From positions 124,001 through 188,000 of the forward strand of contig NZ_JAPEIQ010000028.1 in NCBI RefSeq assembly GCF_026041215.1: a stretch of DNA of 64,000 nt. Reading direction: 5' to 3'. Source of the DNA: Hoyosella sp. YIM 151337. GTDB lineage: Bacteria > Actinomycetota > Actinomycetes > Mycobacteriales > Mycobacteriaceae. A program made the position numbers and the translations under genes. Position 1 is the stretch's first letter. Each line of letters begins with the position of its first letter. Under the pieces are notes generated by a model. It saw only the letters and a list, made by a program, of their open reading frames with translations. It was not told where the DNA came from and searched no databases. Shown in pieces: positions 1-7,736 of this stretch.

Positions 1-1274
1 TTGCTGGCGGGGTCGCCGTTCCGATGAACCCGCTGCTGAAGAACCGTGAAATCGCATATTATCTGGGTGATTCCGGTGCGAAGCTGGTGTTCGCATGGCA
101 CGCCGTTGCAGCGGAAGCCGAGGCTGGGGCTCTCGAGGCCCACGCCGGTGTTGTAAAGGTTGATGAGTCTTTCCTTTCGGATATTTCGGCCCCGCCGCTC
201 GCCGGCGTTGCTGACCGCGCCGAGGACGACACGGCCGTCATCCTCTACACCTCCGGCACGACCGGGCATCCTAAAGGCGCGGAACTCACGCACTTCAACC
301 TGCGCCGCAACGCTGATCGATTCGCGCGGGACTGGCTGAAACTTTCCGCGAACGACGTGGTTCTCGGATGCCTGCCGCTCTTCCACACGTTCGGTCAGAC
401 CGTATCGATGAACTGCACGCTGTTCAGCGGTGCGACACTCGTGCTGCTCCCCCGCTTCACTGGCGATCTCGCACTTCAGTCGATCCAGAAGGAGAAGGTG
501 ACGGTGTTCGCTGGCGTGCCGACGATGTACTCGGCGATGATCGAGGCGCCAGGCAGTGCGGATGCCGACGCGTCGACACTGCGTCTGTGCTGCTCTGGCG
601 GTGCAGCCCTCCCTCTCGACACGCTCACGTCGTTCGAAGGCAAGTTCCGCGCGGTGATCATCGAAGGATACGGACTTTCCGAAACGTCACCGGTGTGCTG
701 CTTCAACCCACCGGAGGGAGAGCGGAAGATCGGCTCCGTCGGACTCCCGCTCGACGGTGTGGAAATGCGCGTTATCAATGACGACGGTGCGACGCTCCCG
801 CCCGGCGAACTCGGTGAGATCTGCGTACGAGGCGAAAACGTGATGAAAGGCTACCTCGGCCGCCCCACGGCGACCGCCGAGGCATTCATCGACGGCTGGT
901 TCCGCACCGGCGACATCGGCAAGCAAGACGATGATGGGTACTTCTACATCGTCGACCGCAAGAAGTCGCTCATCATCCGCGGCGGCTACAACGTCTACCC
1001 GCGCGAGGTCGAAGAGGTGCTGTACGAGCACCCTGATGTCGTCGAGGCGGCTGTGATCGGAATTCCGCATGCAGCGCTCGGGGAAGAGGTCGGTGCCGCA
1101 ATCGCCGTACGCCCAGGGGCAACAGTCGACACCGCGGAAATTAGCGAATTTGTGAAAGCCCGTCTCGCCGCGTACAAGTATCCGCGCCAGGTGTGGGTGC
1201 TCGACGAACTGCCCAAGGGGCCTACCGGGAAAATCTTGCGCCGCGAGGTGCAGCCGCCCGCCAGCGCACGCTGA
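1..1274 (+). CDS. Acyl-CoA ligase (AMP-binding, FadD-like), 5'-truncated
   Basis: Adenylate-forming ligase that would activate a fatty or other carboxylic acid to acyl-AMP and then acyl-CoA. The window opens inside the gene: the frame is open from base 3 (AGGVAVPMNP), so the ATG at 24 is internal and the N-terminus is missing. Visible motifs are the phosphate-binding loop YTSGTTGHPKGAE (about 246-285), GYGLSETSP, GWFRTGDIG, the hinge DRKKSLIIRGGYNVYPRE and the C-terminal catalytic lysine motif PKGPTGKILRRE. It ends 39 bp before the PHA synthase on the same strand, so it probably feeds acyl-CoA into that operon. Substrate chain length cannot be read from sequence. Confidence 0.9.
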   Translation, partial: AGGVAVPMNPLLKNREIAYYLGDSGAKLVFAWHAVAAEAEAGALEAHAGVVKVDESFLSDISAPPLAGVADRAEDDTAVILYTSGTTGHPKGAELTHFNLRRNADRFARDWLKLSANDVVLGCLPLFHTFGQTVSMNCTLFSGATLVLLPRFTGDLALQSIQKEKVTVFAGVPTMYSAMIEAPGSADADASTLRLCCSGGAALPLDTLTSFEGKFRAVIIEGYGLSETSPVCCFNPPEGERKIGSVGLPLDGVEMRVINDDGATLPPGELGEICVRGENVMKGYLGRPTATAEAFIDGWFRTGDIGKQDDDGYFYIVDRKKSLIIRGGYNVYPREVEEVLYEHPDVVEAAVIGIPHAALGEEVGAAIAVRPGATVDTAEISEFVKARLAAYKYPRQVWVLDELPKGPTGKILRREVQPPASAR

Positions 1275-1313
1275 AACATATCGGGACATTCAGAGACTTC
1301 CAAGGATCCACAC

Positions 1314-3017
1314 ATGGTCACCATCAGCACACAAAGAATTGACGAGACCCTCGCCGAGGCCTCAGCTCCCATTGACATGCTGCTCACGAGCGCGGCCCGT
1401 GGGCAATGGCGGCGCTTTATCCCCGGCGCTTCCACCGTGAAACTCGGTGCGGCGATCGTCGAGAAGCCCAGCGTCATCGCGGATGAAGCGGTAAGCCTCG
1501 TCCGGGAACTCGCCCGCGCCGGCACCGGGAGGTCCGGTATCACCCCCGACAAGCGCGACCGCCGATTCAGCGATCCGGCCTGGTCATCGAACCCCTGGCT
1601 CCGAGCCATCCTCCAGGGATACCTCGCGGTTGACAAATCCGCACGCAGCGTTGTCAGCGAACTCGAACTGGACTGGCGTGATCGCGAACGAATCGAGTTC
1701 GCTCTCGAGAACCTCCTCGATGCCGCCGCACCGAGCAACCTACCCGGCATCAACCCCCTGTCGCTCAAAGCGCTGATCGACACGGGCGGACTGAGCGCGC
1801 TTCGTGGCGTGCGGAACTTTCTGCGGGATTTCGCGAAAGCACCGCGCGTGCCAGCGATGGTAGATACGTCAGGCTTCACGGTCGGCGTCAACATCGCAGC
1901 CACCGACGGCAGTGTTGTTTTGACAACACCCAGCTTCGAGTTGATCCAGTACCGTCCAGTCACCGACGAGGTGGGCACACTGCCGCTGTTGATCGTGCCG
2001 CCACTTATCAACAAGTACTACGTCGTCGACCTTGCGCCGGGCCGCAGTCTCGTCGAATACCTTGTCTCGCAGGGACAGCAGGTCTTCATCCTGTCATGGT
2101 TTAATCCCACCGCGGAACAGCGCGACTGGGGCATCGACGAGTACGCCAAGGCTGTGCTCCAGGCGCTCGCCGCCGTCCATGAGATCACGGGCACGGAAAA
2201 GGCACACACATTGGGGCTCTGCTCTGGAGGCGCGCTCCTCTCGATGGTTGCCGCGCATTTGGCCGCGACCGGGCAAGGCGACCGCATCGCCAGCCTGAGC
2301 CTCGGGGTCAATGTGCTCGATCAGTCTCGAGCGGGCCTGCAGGCAGCATTAACCAGTAAAGCGTCCGCGAAGGCGGCCATCAAGTACTCCGAGTCCAAGG
2401 GCTACCTCGACGGCGGTGCGCTGGCGGAAATGTTCGCGTGGATGCGCCCGAATGACCTGGTCTGGAGCTACTGGGTCAACAACTACCTCCAGGGCAAGGA
2501 TCCAGCGGCGTTTGACGTGCTGTTCTGGAACGCAGACACCACCCGGATGACCGCCGCACTGCACCGCGACTTCATTGAACTATTTCTCGACAACAGACTG
2601 ACTAAGCCAGGTGCCGCATCGCTGCTGGGCACTGGCATCGACCTGTCCGCAGTGAAGGCGGACTCGTACGTTGTCGCAGGGGTCGCCGACCACATCAGCC
2701 CGTGGCAGGCGTCGTACCGCAGCGCACGACTGCTTGGTGGTGACACCCGCTTCATCCTGTCCACTAGTGGACATATCGCCTGTATGGTCAATCCGCCCAG
2801 CAACCCCAAGGCGTCCTTCCGCGTCAACTCCGAGATGCGTGCGACGGCAGAGGATTGGCTCGACGGCAGCGAAAAGGTACGCGGCTCATGGTGGCCGGAC
2901 TACGCCACGTGGCTCGCCGACCGCAGCGAGGGGACCGTGCCCGCTCCACGCGTCCTCGGATCGGACCAGTACCCGGCAACGGTCCGTGCACCCGGCCAAT
3001 ACGTCTTCGAGTCATGA
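1314..3017 (+). CDS. phaC: Polyhydroxyalkanoate synthase (PhaC-like, alpha/beta hydrolase fold)
   Basis: 567-residue protein predicted to polymerise 3-hydroxyacyl-CoA into PHA. It has the synthase version of the lipase box, GLCSGG, with cysteine (C303) in place of serine. The triad is completed by Asp459 (VADHISPWQ) and His487 (SGHIACMVNPP). VPPLINKYYVVDL and the WFNPT segment are typical of the family, and the length fits single-subunit class I/II enzymes. Start ATG has AAGGA about 7 bp upstream. The stop overlaps the next ATG (ATGA), so translation of the following hydrolase is likely coupled. Whether it takes short- or medium-chain substrates is not visible; the ligase and dehydrogenase neighbours favour fatty-acid-derived monomers. 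Confidence 0.9.
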   Translation: MVTISTQRIDETLAEASAPIDMLLTSAARGQWRRFIPGASTVKLGAAIVEKPSVIADEAVSLVRELARAGTGRSGITPDKRDRRFSDPAWSSNPWLRAILQGYLAVDKSARSVVSELELDWRDRERIEFALENLLDAAAPSNLPGINPLSLKALIDTGGLSALRGVRNFLRDFAKAPRVPAMVDTSGFTVGVNIAATDGSVVLTTPSFELIQYRPVTDEVGTLPLLIVPPLINKYYVVDLAPGRSLVEYLVSQGQQVFILSWFNPTAEQRDWGIDEYAKAVLQALAAVHEITGTEKAHTLGLCSGGALLSMVAAHLAATGQGDRIASLSLGVNVLDQSRAGLQAALTSKASAKAAIKYSESKGYLDGGALAEMFAWMRPNDLVWSYWVNNYLQGKDPAAFDVLFWNADTTRMTAALHRDFIELFLDNRLTKPGAASLLGTGIDLSAVKADSYVVAGVADHISPWQASYRSARLLGGDTRFILSTSGHIACMVNPPSNPKASFRVNSEMRATAEDWLDGSEKVRGSWWPDYATWLADRSEGTVPAPRVLGSDQYPATVRAPGQYVFES

Positions 3018-3832
3018 GCGTACGCGGCAACTGGGTAACCGTGTGCGGGCAGCAAATCCGAGTCGAGGTCCGTTCAGCTGACGATGCGCACCAAGACCCG
3101 CCGCTCGTGCTGTGCAACGGCATCGGTGCAAGCTTGGAGACCTTCGACCCACTGGTAGCAGGGCTCGATTCGCGGCGCACGGTAGTCAGTTTCGACGTGC
3201 CCGGGGCGGGGCTCTCGCCCGCCCCCCGCCTCCCGTACACGTTTCCCATCCTCGCGCTCACTATTGCGCGGATGCTCACCCGACTGGGGTATCCCCGTTT
3301 TGATGTCCTCGGATACTCATGGGGCGGCGCGCTCGCACAGCAGTTGGCGTTTCAGTTTCCGCACCGCTGTGCTCGGGTGATACTGATGTGCACGGCAACT
3401 GGCATGCTGATGGTTCCCGCGAGACCAAAAGTGCTGTGGCACATGTCAACTCCGCGCCGCTACCGCGACCCTGACTATGCGGCGCAGGTTGCGCCGGTGA
3501 TTTACGGCGGAGCAGCCCGGCGGGACCTCGACGGGGTGCGCGAAGTGTTCGGCACGGTCGAAACCCGTGCGAGCCGCCGCGGCTACGCCTATCAGCTTCT
3601 CGCTGGTGCCGGCTGGACCAGCCTCCCGTTCTTGCCCTTGATTCGGCAGCCGGTCCTCGTCCTTGCCGGGGATGACGACCCCATCATTCCACTCGTCAAC
3701 GCACGGACAATGCGGCGCTTGCTGCCGCACGCAGAACTCTCCGTGTTTCCCGGAGGACACATCGATCCCCTCCTGCGCAGCGACGACATCGGTTCGCGCA
3801 TAGAGACCTTCCTTAATCACGAAAGGCACTGA
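3014..3832 (+). CDS. phaZ: Alpha/beta hydrolase, probable intracellular PHA depolymerase
   Basis: 272-residue alpha/beta hydrolase with nucleophile elbow GYSWGG (Ser102), an acidic residue in AGDDDPIIP and the C-terminal His in PGGHIDPL. The oxyanion region LCNGIGAS and the overall pattern resemble the intracellular medium-chain PHA depolymerase family, which lies next to phaC in other bacteria. The ATG at 3014 overlaps the phaC stop by 4 bp; the frame is open further upstream, but that extension would lie inside phaC. It ends 2 bp before the acyl-CoA dehydrogenase. The depolymerase assignment rests on family resemblance plus context; a general esterase is the alternative. Confidence 0.78.
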   Translation: MSVRGNWVTVCGQQIRVEVRSADDAHQDPPLVLCNGIGASLETFDPLVAGLDSRRTVVSFDVPGAGLSPAPRLPYTFPILALTIARMLTRLGYPRFDVLGYSWGGALAQQLAFQFPHRCARVILMCTATGMLMVPARPKVLWHMSTPRRYRDPDYAAQVAPVIYGGAARRDLDGVREVFGTVETRASRRGYAYQLLAGAGWTSLPFLPLIRQPVLVLAGDDDPIIPLVNARTMRRLLPHAELSVFPGGHIDPLLRSDDIGSRIETFLNHERH

Positions 3833-3834
3833 CC

Positions 3835-4995
3835 ATGGCAGGCGACCTCAACTTTGACCTCTTCACGCTCCGCGAAGAACACGACGAGCTCCGCTCCGCG
3901 ATCCGTTCACTCTGCGAGAAGGAAATTGCCCCGTATGCGGGAGATGTTGACGAGCACGAGCGGTACCCCGAAGAAGCGCTCAAGGCCTTGACGGCATCGG
4001 GCTTTAACGCGGTGCATGTGCCAGACGAGTATGACGGGCAAGGCGCCGATTCAGTCGCAGCATGCATCGTCGTCGAAGAGGTGGCGCGCGTGTGCGCATC
4101 ATCATCGCTGATACCCGGCGTGAACAAGCTGGGCACCATGGGGCTGATCCTCAACGGAAGCGAAGAATTGAAGAAACAGGTGCTGCCATCAATCGCGTCC
4201 GGTGAAGCGATGGCGTCGTATGCGCTATCCGAGCGCGAAGCCGGCTCAGATCCAGCGTCCATGCGCACCCGCGCCAAGGCTGACGGTGATGACTGGATTC
4301 TGAATGGTTCGAAGTGCTGGATCACTAACGGCGGCAAATCCAGCTGGTACACCGTGATGGCGGTGACGGATGCGGACAAAGGTGCCAACGGAATCTCGGC
4401 GTTTATGGTGCACAAAGACGATGACGGGTTCATCGTCGGTCCGAAGGAAAAGAAGCTCGGCATCAAGGGCTCGCCGACCGCGGAACTGTACTTTGAGAAC
4501 TGCCGCATCCCCGGCGACCGGATCATCGGCGAACCGGGTACCGGTTTCAAAACCGCGCTGGAAACCCTCGACCACACGCGCCCGACGATTGGTGCGCAGG
4601 CGGTGGGAATTGCTCAGGGCGCGCTGGACGCGGCGCTCGCATATGTGAAGGATCGTAAGCAGTTTGGGACGCCGATCAGCGGTTTCCAGGGTGTGCAGTT
4701 CATGCTCGCCGACATGGCGATGAAGCTCGAAGCCGCCCGTTTGATGGTGTACCACTCGGCTGCCCGTGCCGAACGGGGCGAGAAAGGGCTGGCTTTCATC
4801 GCGAGTGCGGCGAAATGCTTCGCATCCGACGTAGCGATGGACGTGACAACCGACGCGGTGCAATTGTTCGGCGGCGCTGGCTACACCCGGGACTTCCCCG
4901 TCGAACGGATGATGCGCGACGCCAAGATCACCCAAATCTACGAAGGCACCAACCAGATCCAGCGCGTCGTCATGGCACGCTCGCTCCTGCGCTAG
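3835..4995 (+). CDS. fadE25: Acyl-CoA dehydrogenase (FadE25-like)
   Basis: 386-residue FAD-dependent acyl-CoA dehydrogenase catalysing alpha,beta-desaturation of acyl-CoA, with electrons passing to ETF. Family signatures are [12 protein letters not shown] and WITNGG in the FAD/substrate region, DRKQFG, and the catalytic-base motif IYEGTNQIQ (Glu370). By recollection it is close to mycobacterial FadE25 along its whole length. It starts 2 bp after the hydrolase and is the last gene of the operon; a large imperfect palindrome follows the stop. Its electron acceptor is presumably encoded by etfAB near 60-61.6 kb. Chain-length preference is unknown. Confidence 0.93.
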   Translation: MAGDLNFDLFTLREEHDELRSAIRSLCEKEIAPYAGDVDEHERYPEEALKALTASGFNAVHVPDEYDGQGADSVAACIVVEEVARVCASSSLIPGVNKLGTMGLILNGSEELKKQVLPSIASGEAMASYALSEREAGSDPASMRTRAKADGDDWILNGSKCWITNGGKSSWYTVMAVTDADKGANGISAFMVHKDDDGFIVGPKEKKLGIKGSPTAELYFENCRIPGDRIIGEPGTGFKTALETLDHTRPTIGAQAVGIAQGALDAALAYVKDRKQFGTPISGFQGVQFMLADMAMKLEAARLMVYHSAARAERGEKGLAFIASAAKCFASDVAMDVTTDAVQLFGGAGYTRDFPVERMMRDAKITQIYEGTNQIQRVVMARSLLR

Positions 4996-5002
4996 GCGGC
5001 TT

Positions 5003-5098
5003 CGTCGCCCCCACCCGCGAATCCATCTACGGAGGTCAACGGAAACGGCCGATTTTTGGCAGTTGCAGATGACTTCCGCAGATGGATTTGGGGCGACG
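5003..5098. repeat. Imperfect palindromic repeat, copy A
   Basis: Left arm 5003-5040 and right arm 5069-5098 are imperfect inverted copies. Both contain CGTCGCCCC at the outer edge and AATCCATCT followed by a CGG(A)GTCA-like core inwards. The left core AATCCATCTACGGAGGTCAA followed by CGGAAAC recurs, in inverted orientation, in the repeat at 7655-7721. Copy A sits 7 bp after the fadE25 stop and could act as a 3' stabiliser or terminator, although there is no clean T-run. Sharing an arm with a second locus marks it as a dispersed element rather than a one-off hairpin. Confidence 0.7.
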
Positions 5099-5117
5099 GG
5101 GGTATTGCTCCGGGACC

Positions 5118-5147
5118 GATCGCGACCTATCGTTAAAGTATCGCGAT
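5118..5147. promoter_or_regulatory. Candidate operator/promoter of the padR gene
   Basis: ATCGCGA occurs at 5119-5125 and again at 5140-5146, where it lies in the palindrome ATCGCGAT. A third ATCG falls between them at 5129, giving spacing of about 10.5 bp, that is, one face of the helix. A -10-like hexamer TAAAGT (5134-5139) lies inside the array. PadR proteins often repress their own promoters, so this is a reasonable autoregulatory operator, but no binding data exist here. Confidence 0.45.
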
Positions 5148-5176
5148 TGGTTGAGTATCTGGTCGAGGTGATGGCG

Positions 5177-5773
5177 ATGCATGGTCGGCATTGTGGACCG
5201 CAAGGTTTCGGACCGTGGTTTATGTTCGGCGGTGGGCACCGCTCGTGGGGCGAGCCGGGCCGGGGCCACGGATCGTGGGGAGCCCCGCCATGGGCTCGCG
5301 GGCCAAAGGCACGGCGCGGCGATGTTCGGGCCGCGATTCTCGCTGTCCTGGCTGATCAGCCGTTGAACGGCTATCAAATCATTCAGGAGATTGCCGACCG
5401 TAGCGGCGGCATGTGGAAACCCAGTCCCGGCTCGGTGTACCCAACACTTCAGCAACTCGAGGACGAAGGGCTGGTCGTCGCCAAGGAGGACGGTGGCCGA
5501 AAAGTGTATCGACTGACTGCAGAAGGTGAGGAGTATGTCGAGACTAACTCCAGCGAGGTCGGTGCGCCGTTTGAGGCGATGTCATCGTCTGCTGCCGGAG
5601 GTGACGATCTCAAGTTGCAGCCGCTGATCGGCCAGACAGCCGCGGCGCTTTGGCAGGTGCTGGCTACGGGGACGCCGGACCAGCAGGCTCGTGCGCGCCA
5701 AGTGCTGGCCGACACGAGGCGGAAGCTTTACGGCATCCTCGCCGACGGAGATGATGCGACCGGGGAGGCGTGA
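5177..5773 (+). CDS. PadR-family transcriptional regulator
   Basis: About 198 residues. A Gly/Trp/His-rich N-terminal stretch (GPWFMFGGGHRSWG) precedes a PadR winged helix: RAAILAVLADQPLNGYQIIQEI, then the PSPGSVYPTLQQLEDEGLV recognition region and RKVYRLTAEGEEYV wing. A C-terminal helical segment fits the dimerisation part. ATG 5177 was chosen because GAGG lies 8 bp upstream; ATG 5171 is possible, and the frame is open to 5063, inside the palindrome. The stop is 2 bp before the ATG of a DUF1707 membrane protein, a common pairing in actinobacteria in which the small membrane protein is the likely target. The ligand is unknown. Confidence 0.88.
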   Translation: MHGRHCGPQGFGPWFMFGGGHRSWGEPGRGHGSWGAPPWARGPKARRGDVRAAILAVLADQPLNGYQIIQEIADRSGGMWKPSPGSVYPTLQQLEDEGLVVAKEDGGRKVYRLTAEGEEYVETNSSEVGAPFEAMSSSAAGGDDLKLQPLIGQTAAALWQVLATGTPDQQARARQVLADTRRKLYGILADGDDATGEA

Positions 5774-5775
5774 CG

Positions 5776-6234
5776 ATGACCGAGGTTGCGCTGCGGGTCG
5801 GTGACGCTGAACGGGAATCCGCAGTTTCTGCGCTTGGGGTGCATCTTGCGGCCGGGCGCATTTCGCTCGAGGAATTCGACGAACGGGCAGGGCGCGCGTG
5901 GGCGGCACAATACAGCGCTGATCTTGCGGACCTCTTCAGCGATTTGCCCCCGCCGCAGGGGTTGGCCGCCGCTCCCCGCTCCCAGTCGCGAGGACGGCAA
6001 CGGCCGAGACGCTCACTCTTCCCGGCCGTGCCGATTGCCATCGCACTCGTTGTCATTCTCGCGAACGCGGCGCCGTGGCTTCTGCTCGCGCTTCTTATGC
6101 TGTGGCTTCTCGGTTCGTTCCACACAGGGCACCCGCTGCGCAGGCAGCGGCGTGCCTCACCGACGCTTCGTGGCCTGCCGACAGGAGCGCACCACCTGGG
6201 CTTATGCAGATTCAGCCAATATGGGCGCGTTTAG
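5776..6234 (+). CDS. DUF1707 (SHOCT-like) membrane protein
   Basis: 152 residues. Residues 3-60 match the DUF1707 pattern (LRVGDAERESAVSALGVHLA, then GRISLEEFDERAGRAWAA and LADLFSDLP). A basic linker (RSQSRGRQRPRRS) and a hydrophobic block of about 38 residues follow, enough for one or two membrane passes. ATG 5776 is preferred over GTG 5770 because GGGGAGG is 7 bp upstream of it. The gene follows padR directly. The last 30 residues (after HPLRRQRR) look unlike a normal family C-terminus and overlap the convergent DUF4262 gene by 33 bp, so the 3' end may be a recent extension. Function unknown. Confidence 0.78.
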   Translation: MTEVALRVGDAERESAVSALGVHLAAGRISLEEFDERAGRAWAAQYSADLADLFSDLPPPQGLAAAPRSQSRGRQRPRRSLFPAVPIAIALVVILANAAPWLLLALLMLWLLGSFHTGHPLRRQRRASPTLRGLPTGAHHLGLCRFSQYGRV

Positions 6235-7581
6235 TACCTCCTCCAGGCCAGGGAGCGCATCGGCGAGTGGGGCGGCAAACTCGCGGACTTGCTGAGTAGT
6301 GAGGCGCGCTCGTTCACACAGCACGGCCGTCAAGCAGCACAGCAGATCGTTGATTGGCTCCGCCATGACTGGTCCGGAAGCTGCGAGTGTAGCCAGGTAC
6401 GAGTCTTCCACTAGCAGGTGCGGGGGCGGGCACGCGCGACGACCGGTCACGGCGAGGCCCCTGAGCAGTGCGACCGTCGCGGACTCACACTGACTGTCCC
6501 AGGCCTTCAGCAGAAGGTGCGCAGATTCGGCATCGATGCGCTCAACGAGATCCCTCACCACGCTGATCACATGTGCTGGGGCACGCCATCGGTCGTCTGT
6601 GATGAATAAGGGCCTCCCCGCCGCCGCATTCCACGGGCCAAACGCCGCGAGCGTCGTATCGTCGTCAAGCCGATCGGCCACGGTTGCTGCGACCAACATG
6701 GCTGAGATAGCTTGCGTCAGCTGCCTCGATGCCCCGTGCCATGTCGTTGGGTCATCGAACAGGCCGGCTCGCTTGAGAGTTCGCTGCCACAAACGCGGGC
6801 GTTCGTGGAGTGCGCCCACTAATTGATTCGCCAGGTGCTCGGCGTTCCACGCGGCGGGCATCCGGCTCACCAACCGCGCTTGTGTGTAGGACACCCCCAG
6901 CACCAGCTTCGGCCCAAAGCAGGTGTCCGCGTCGATGCTTGCGATGAGCAGTGCAGCCAGTTCTTCCGGCGAGGCCTTGGCTACGGCATAGGCGTAGGCG
7001 CGAACCAGGGGCGTCATTGGCCCGAATTCACCAGTGTGCGAGAACGAGTCGCGCTTTTCCGGCCTGCGAACGCTCATGATGCTGCGGCGGTTCGGGGGCA
7101 CCGCCGACAGTACGCACGCCACTTCGCCGCGCCACCGTGGCAATTCGCTTCGTGGGAGATCCGCAAGCGGAGACGGAGCAGCGCTGACAAGGGTCGCCTC
7201 GAACGGGATGACCCAGCTTCCGGGATCGACGCCATACGCCTCGACCTCGTACGGGTCTACCGGCGCGCCGGGCGTGAACACCACTGTGGTTGCACCCGCG
7301 TCGAAACTCTCGCTGATGGGTTGGCCTACAACGAGTTTGCCCTCGATCAAGCTCCGCGCGAAGCGGTTGAGCTGTGCCGTACAGTCCCTCGCACTGAAAT
7401 ACCATGGCGCTTCGCATGGCTCCTGTTCTGGAGCCGCGCGCATAAACAGTTCAGGATGCCCAGACTGTGCCAGCCCGACCGTATACGCGAATGCCCCGTC
7501 ATGGCGGTCGGGGTCATACACATACTGCACAGCCCAGCAAACTTCATTCTCAACGCCCCCACAACCCGAATCTTCGAACAT
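6202..7581 (-). CDS. DUF4262 protein with unassigned C-terminal half
   Basis: 459 residues. The N-terminal 130 or so residues resemble DUF4262 (DGAFAYTVGLAQSGHPELFM, then LIEGKLVVGQPI and ATTVVFTPGAPVDPYEVEAYG). The remaining roughly 300 residues are Ala/Leu-rich and mostly helical in appearance, and I recognise no domain there. The start is set by a strong GAGGAGGGG 5 bp upstream of the ATG at 7581; a longer open frame to 7707 would run into the palindrome. Monocistronic and convergent with the DUF1707 gene. No catalytic motif is obvious, so no function is assigned. Confidence 0.7.
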   Translation of the reverse strand: MFEDSGCGGVENEVCWAVQYVYDPDRHDGAFAYTVGLAQSGHPELFMRAAPEQEPCEAPWYFSARDCTAQLNRFARSLIEGKLVVGQPISESFDAGATTVVFTPGAPVDPYEVEAYGVDPGSWVIPFEATLVSAAPSPLADLPRSELPRWRGEVACVLSAVPPNRRSIMSVRRPEKRDSFSHTGEFGPMTPLVRAYAYAVAKASPEELAALLIASIDADTCFGPKLVLGVSYTQARLVSRMPAAWNAEHLANQLVGALHERPRLWQRTLKRAGLFDDPTTWHGASRQLTQAISAMLVAATVADRLDDDTTLAAFGPWNAAAGRPLFITDDRWRAPAHVISVVRDLVERIDAESAHLLLKAWDSQCESATVALLRGLAVTGRRACPPPHLLVEDSYLATLAASGPVMAEPINDLLCCLTAVLCERARLTTQQVREFAAPLADALPGLEEVLNAPILAESA

Positions 7582-7654
7582 GTGTTCCCCTCCTCGTTGT
7601 ATGCCGAAGAGTAGCGGAACCGTACGACAATTGCCGAGGCCCGGACGAAACCGA

Positions 7655-7721
7655 CTATGGGGGTCAACGAAAACCTGGTTTTCACCGGTGTTTCCGTTGA
7701 CCCCCATAGATGGATTTGGGG
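7655..7721. repeat. Near-perfect hairpin, copy B of the palindromic repeat
   Basis: Arms CTATGGGGGTCAACGAAAAC (7655-7674) and GTTTCCGTTGACCCCCATAG (7690-7709) pair over 20 bp with one mismatch around a 15-nt loop. The right arm plus its flank ATGGATTTGGGG (to 7721) is an inverted match to the left core of copy A at 5020-5046. It lies between the helicase stop and the DUF4262 start, both read leftward, so it may terminate or protect the helicase transcript. Confidence 0.75.
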
Positions 7722-7736
7722 AAGGAAGGTGGCCGC

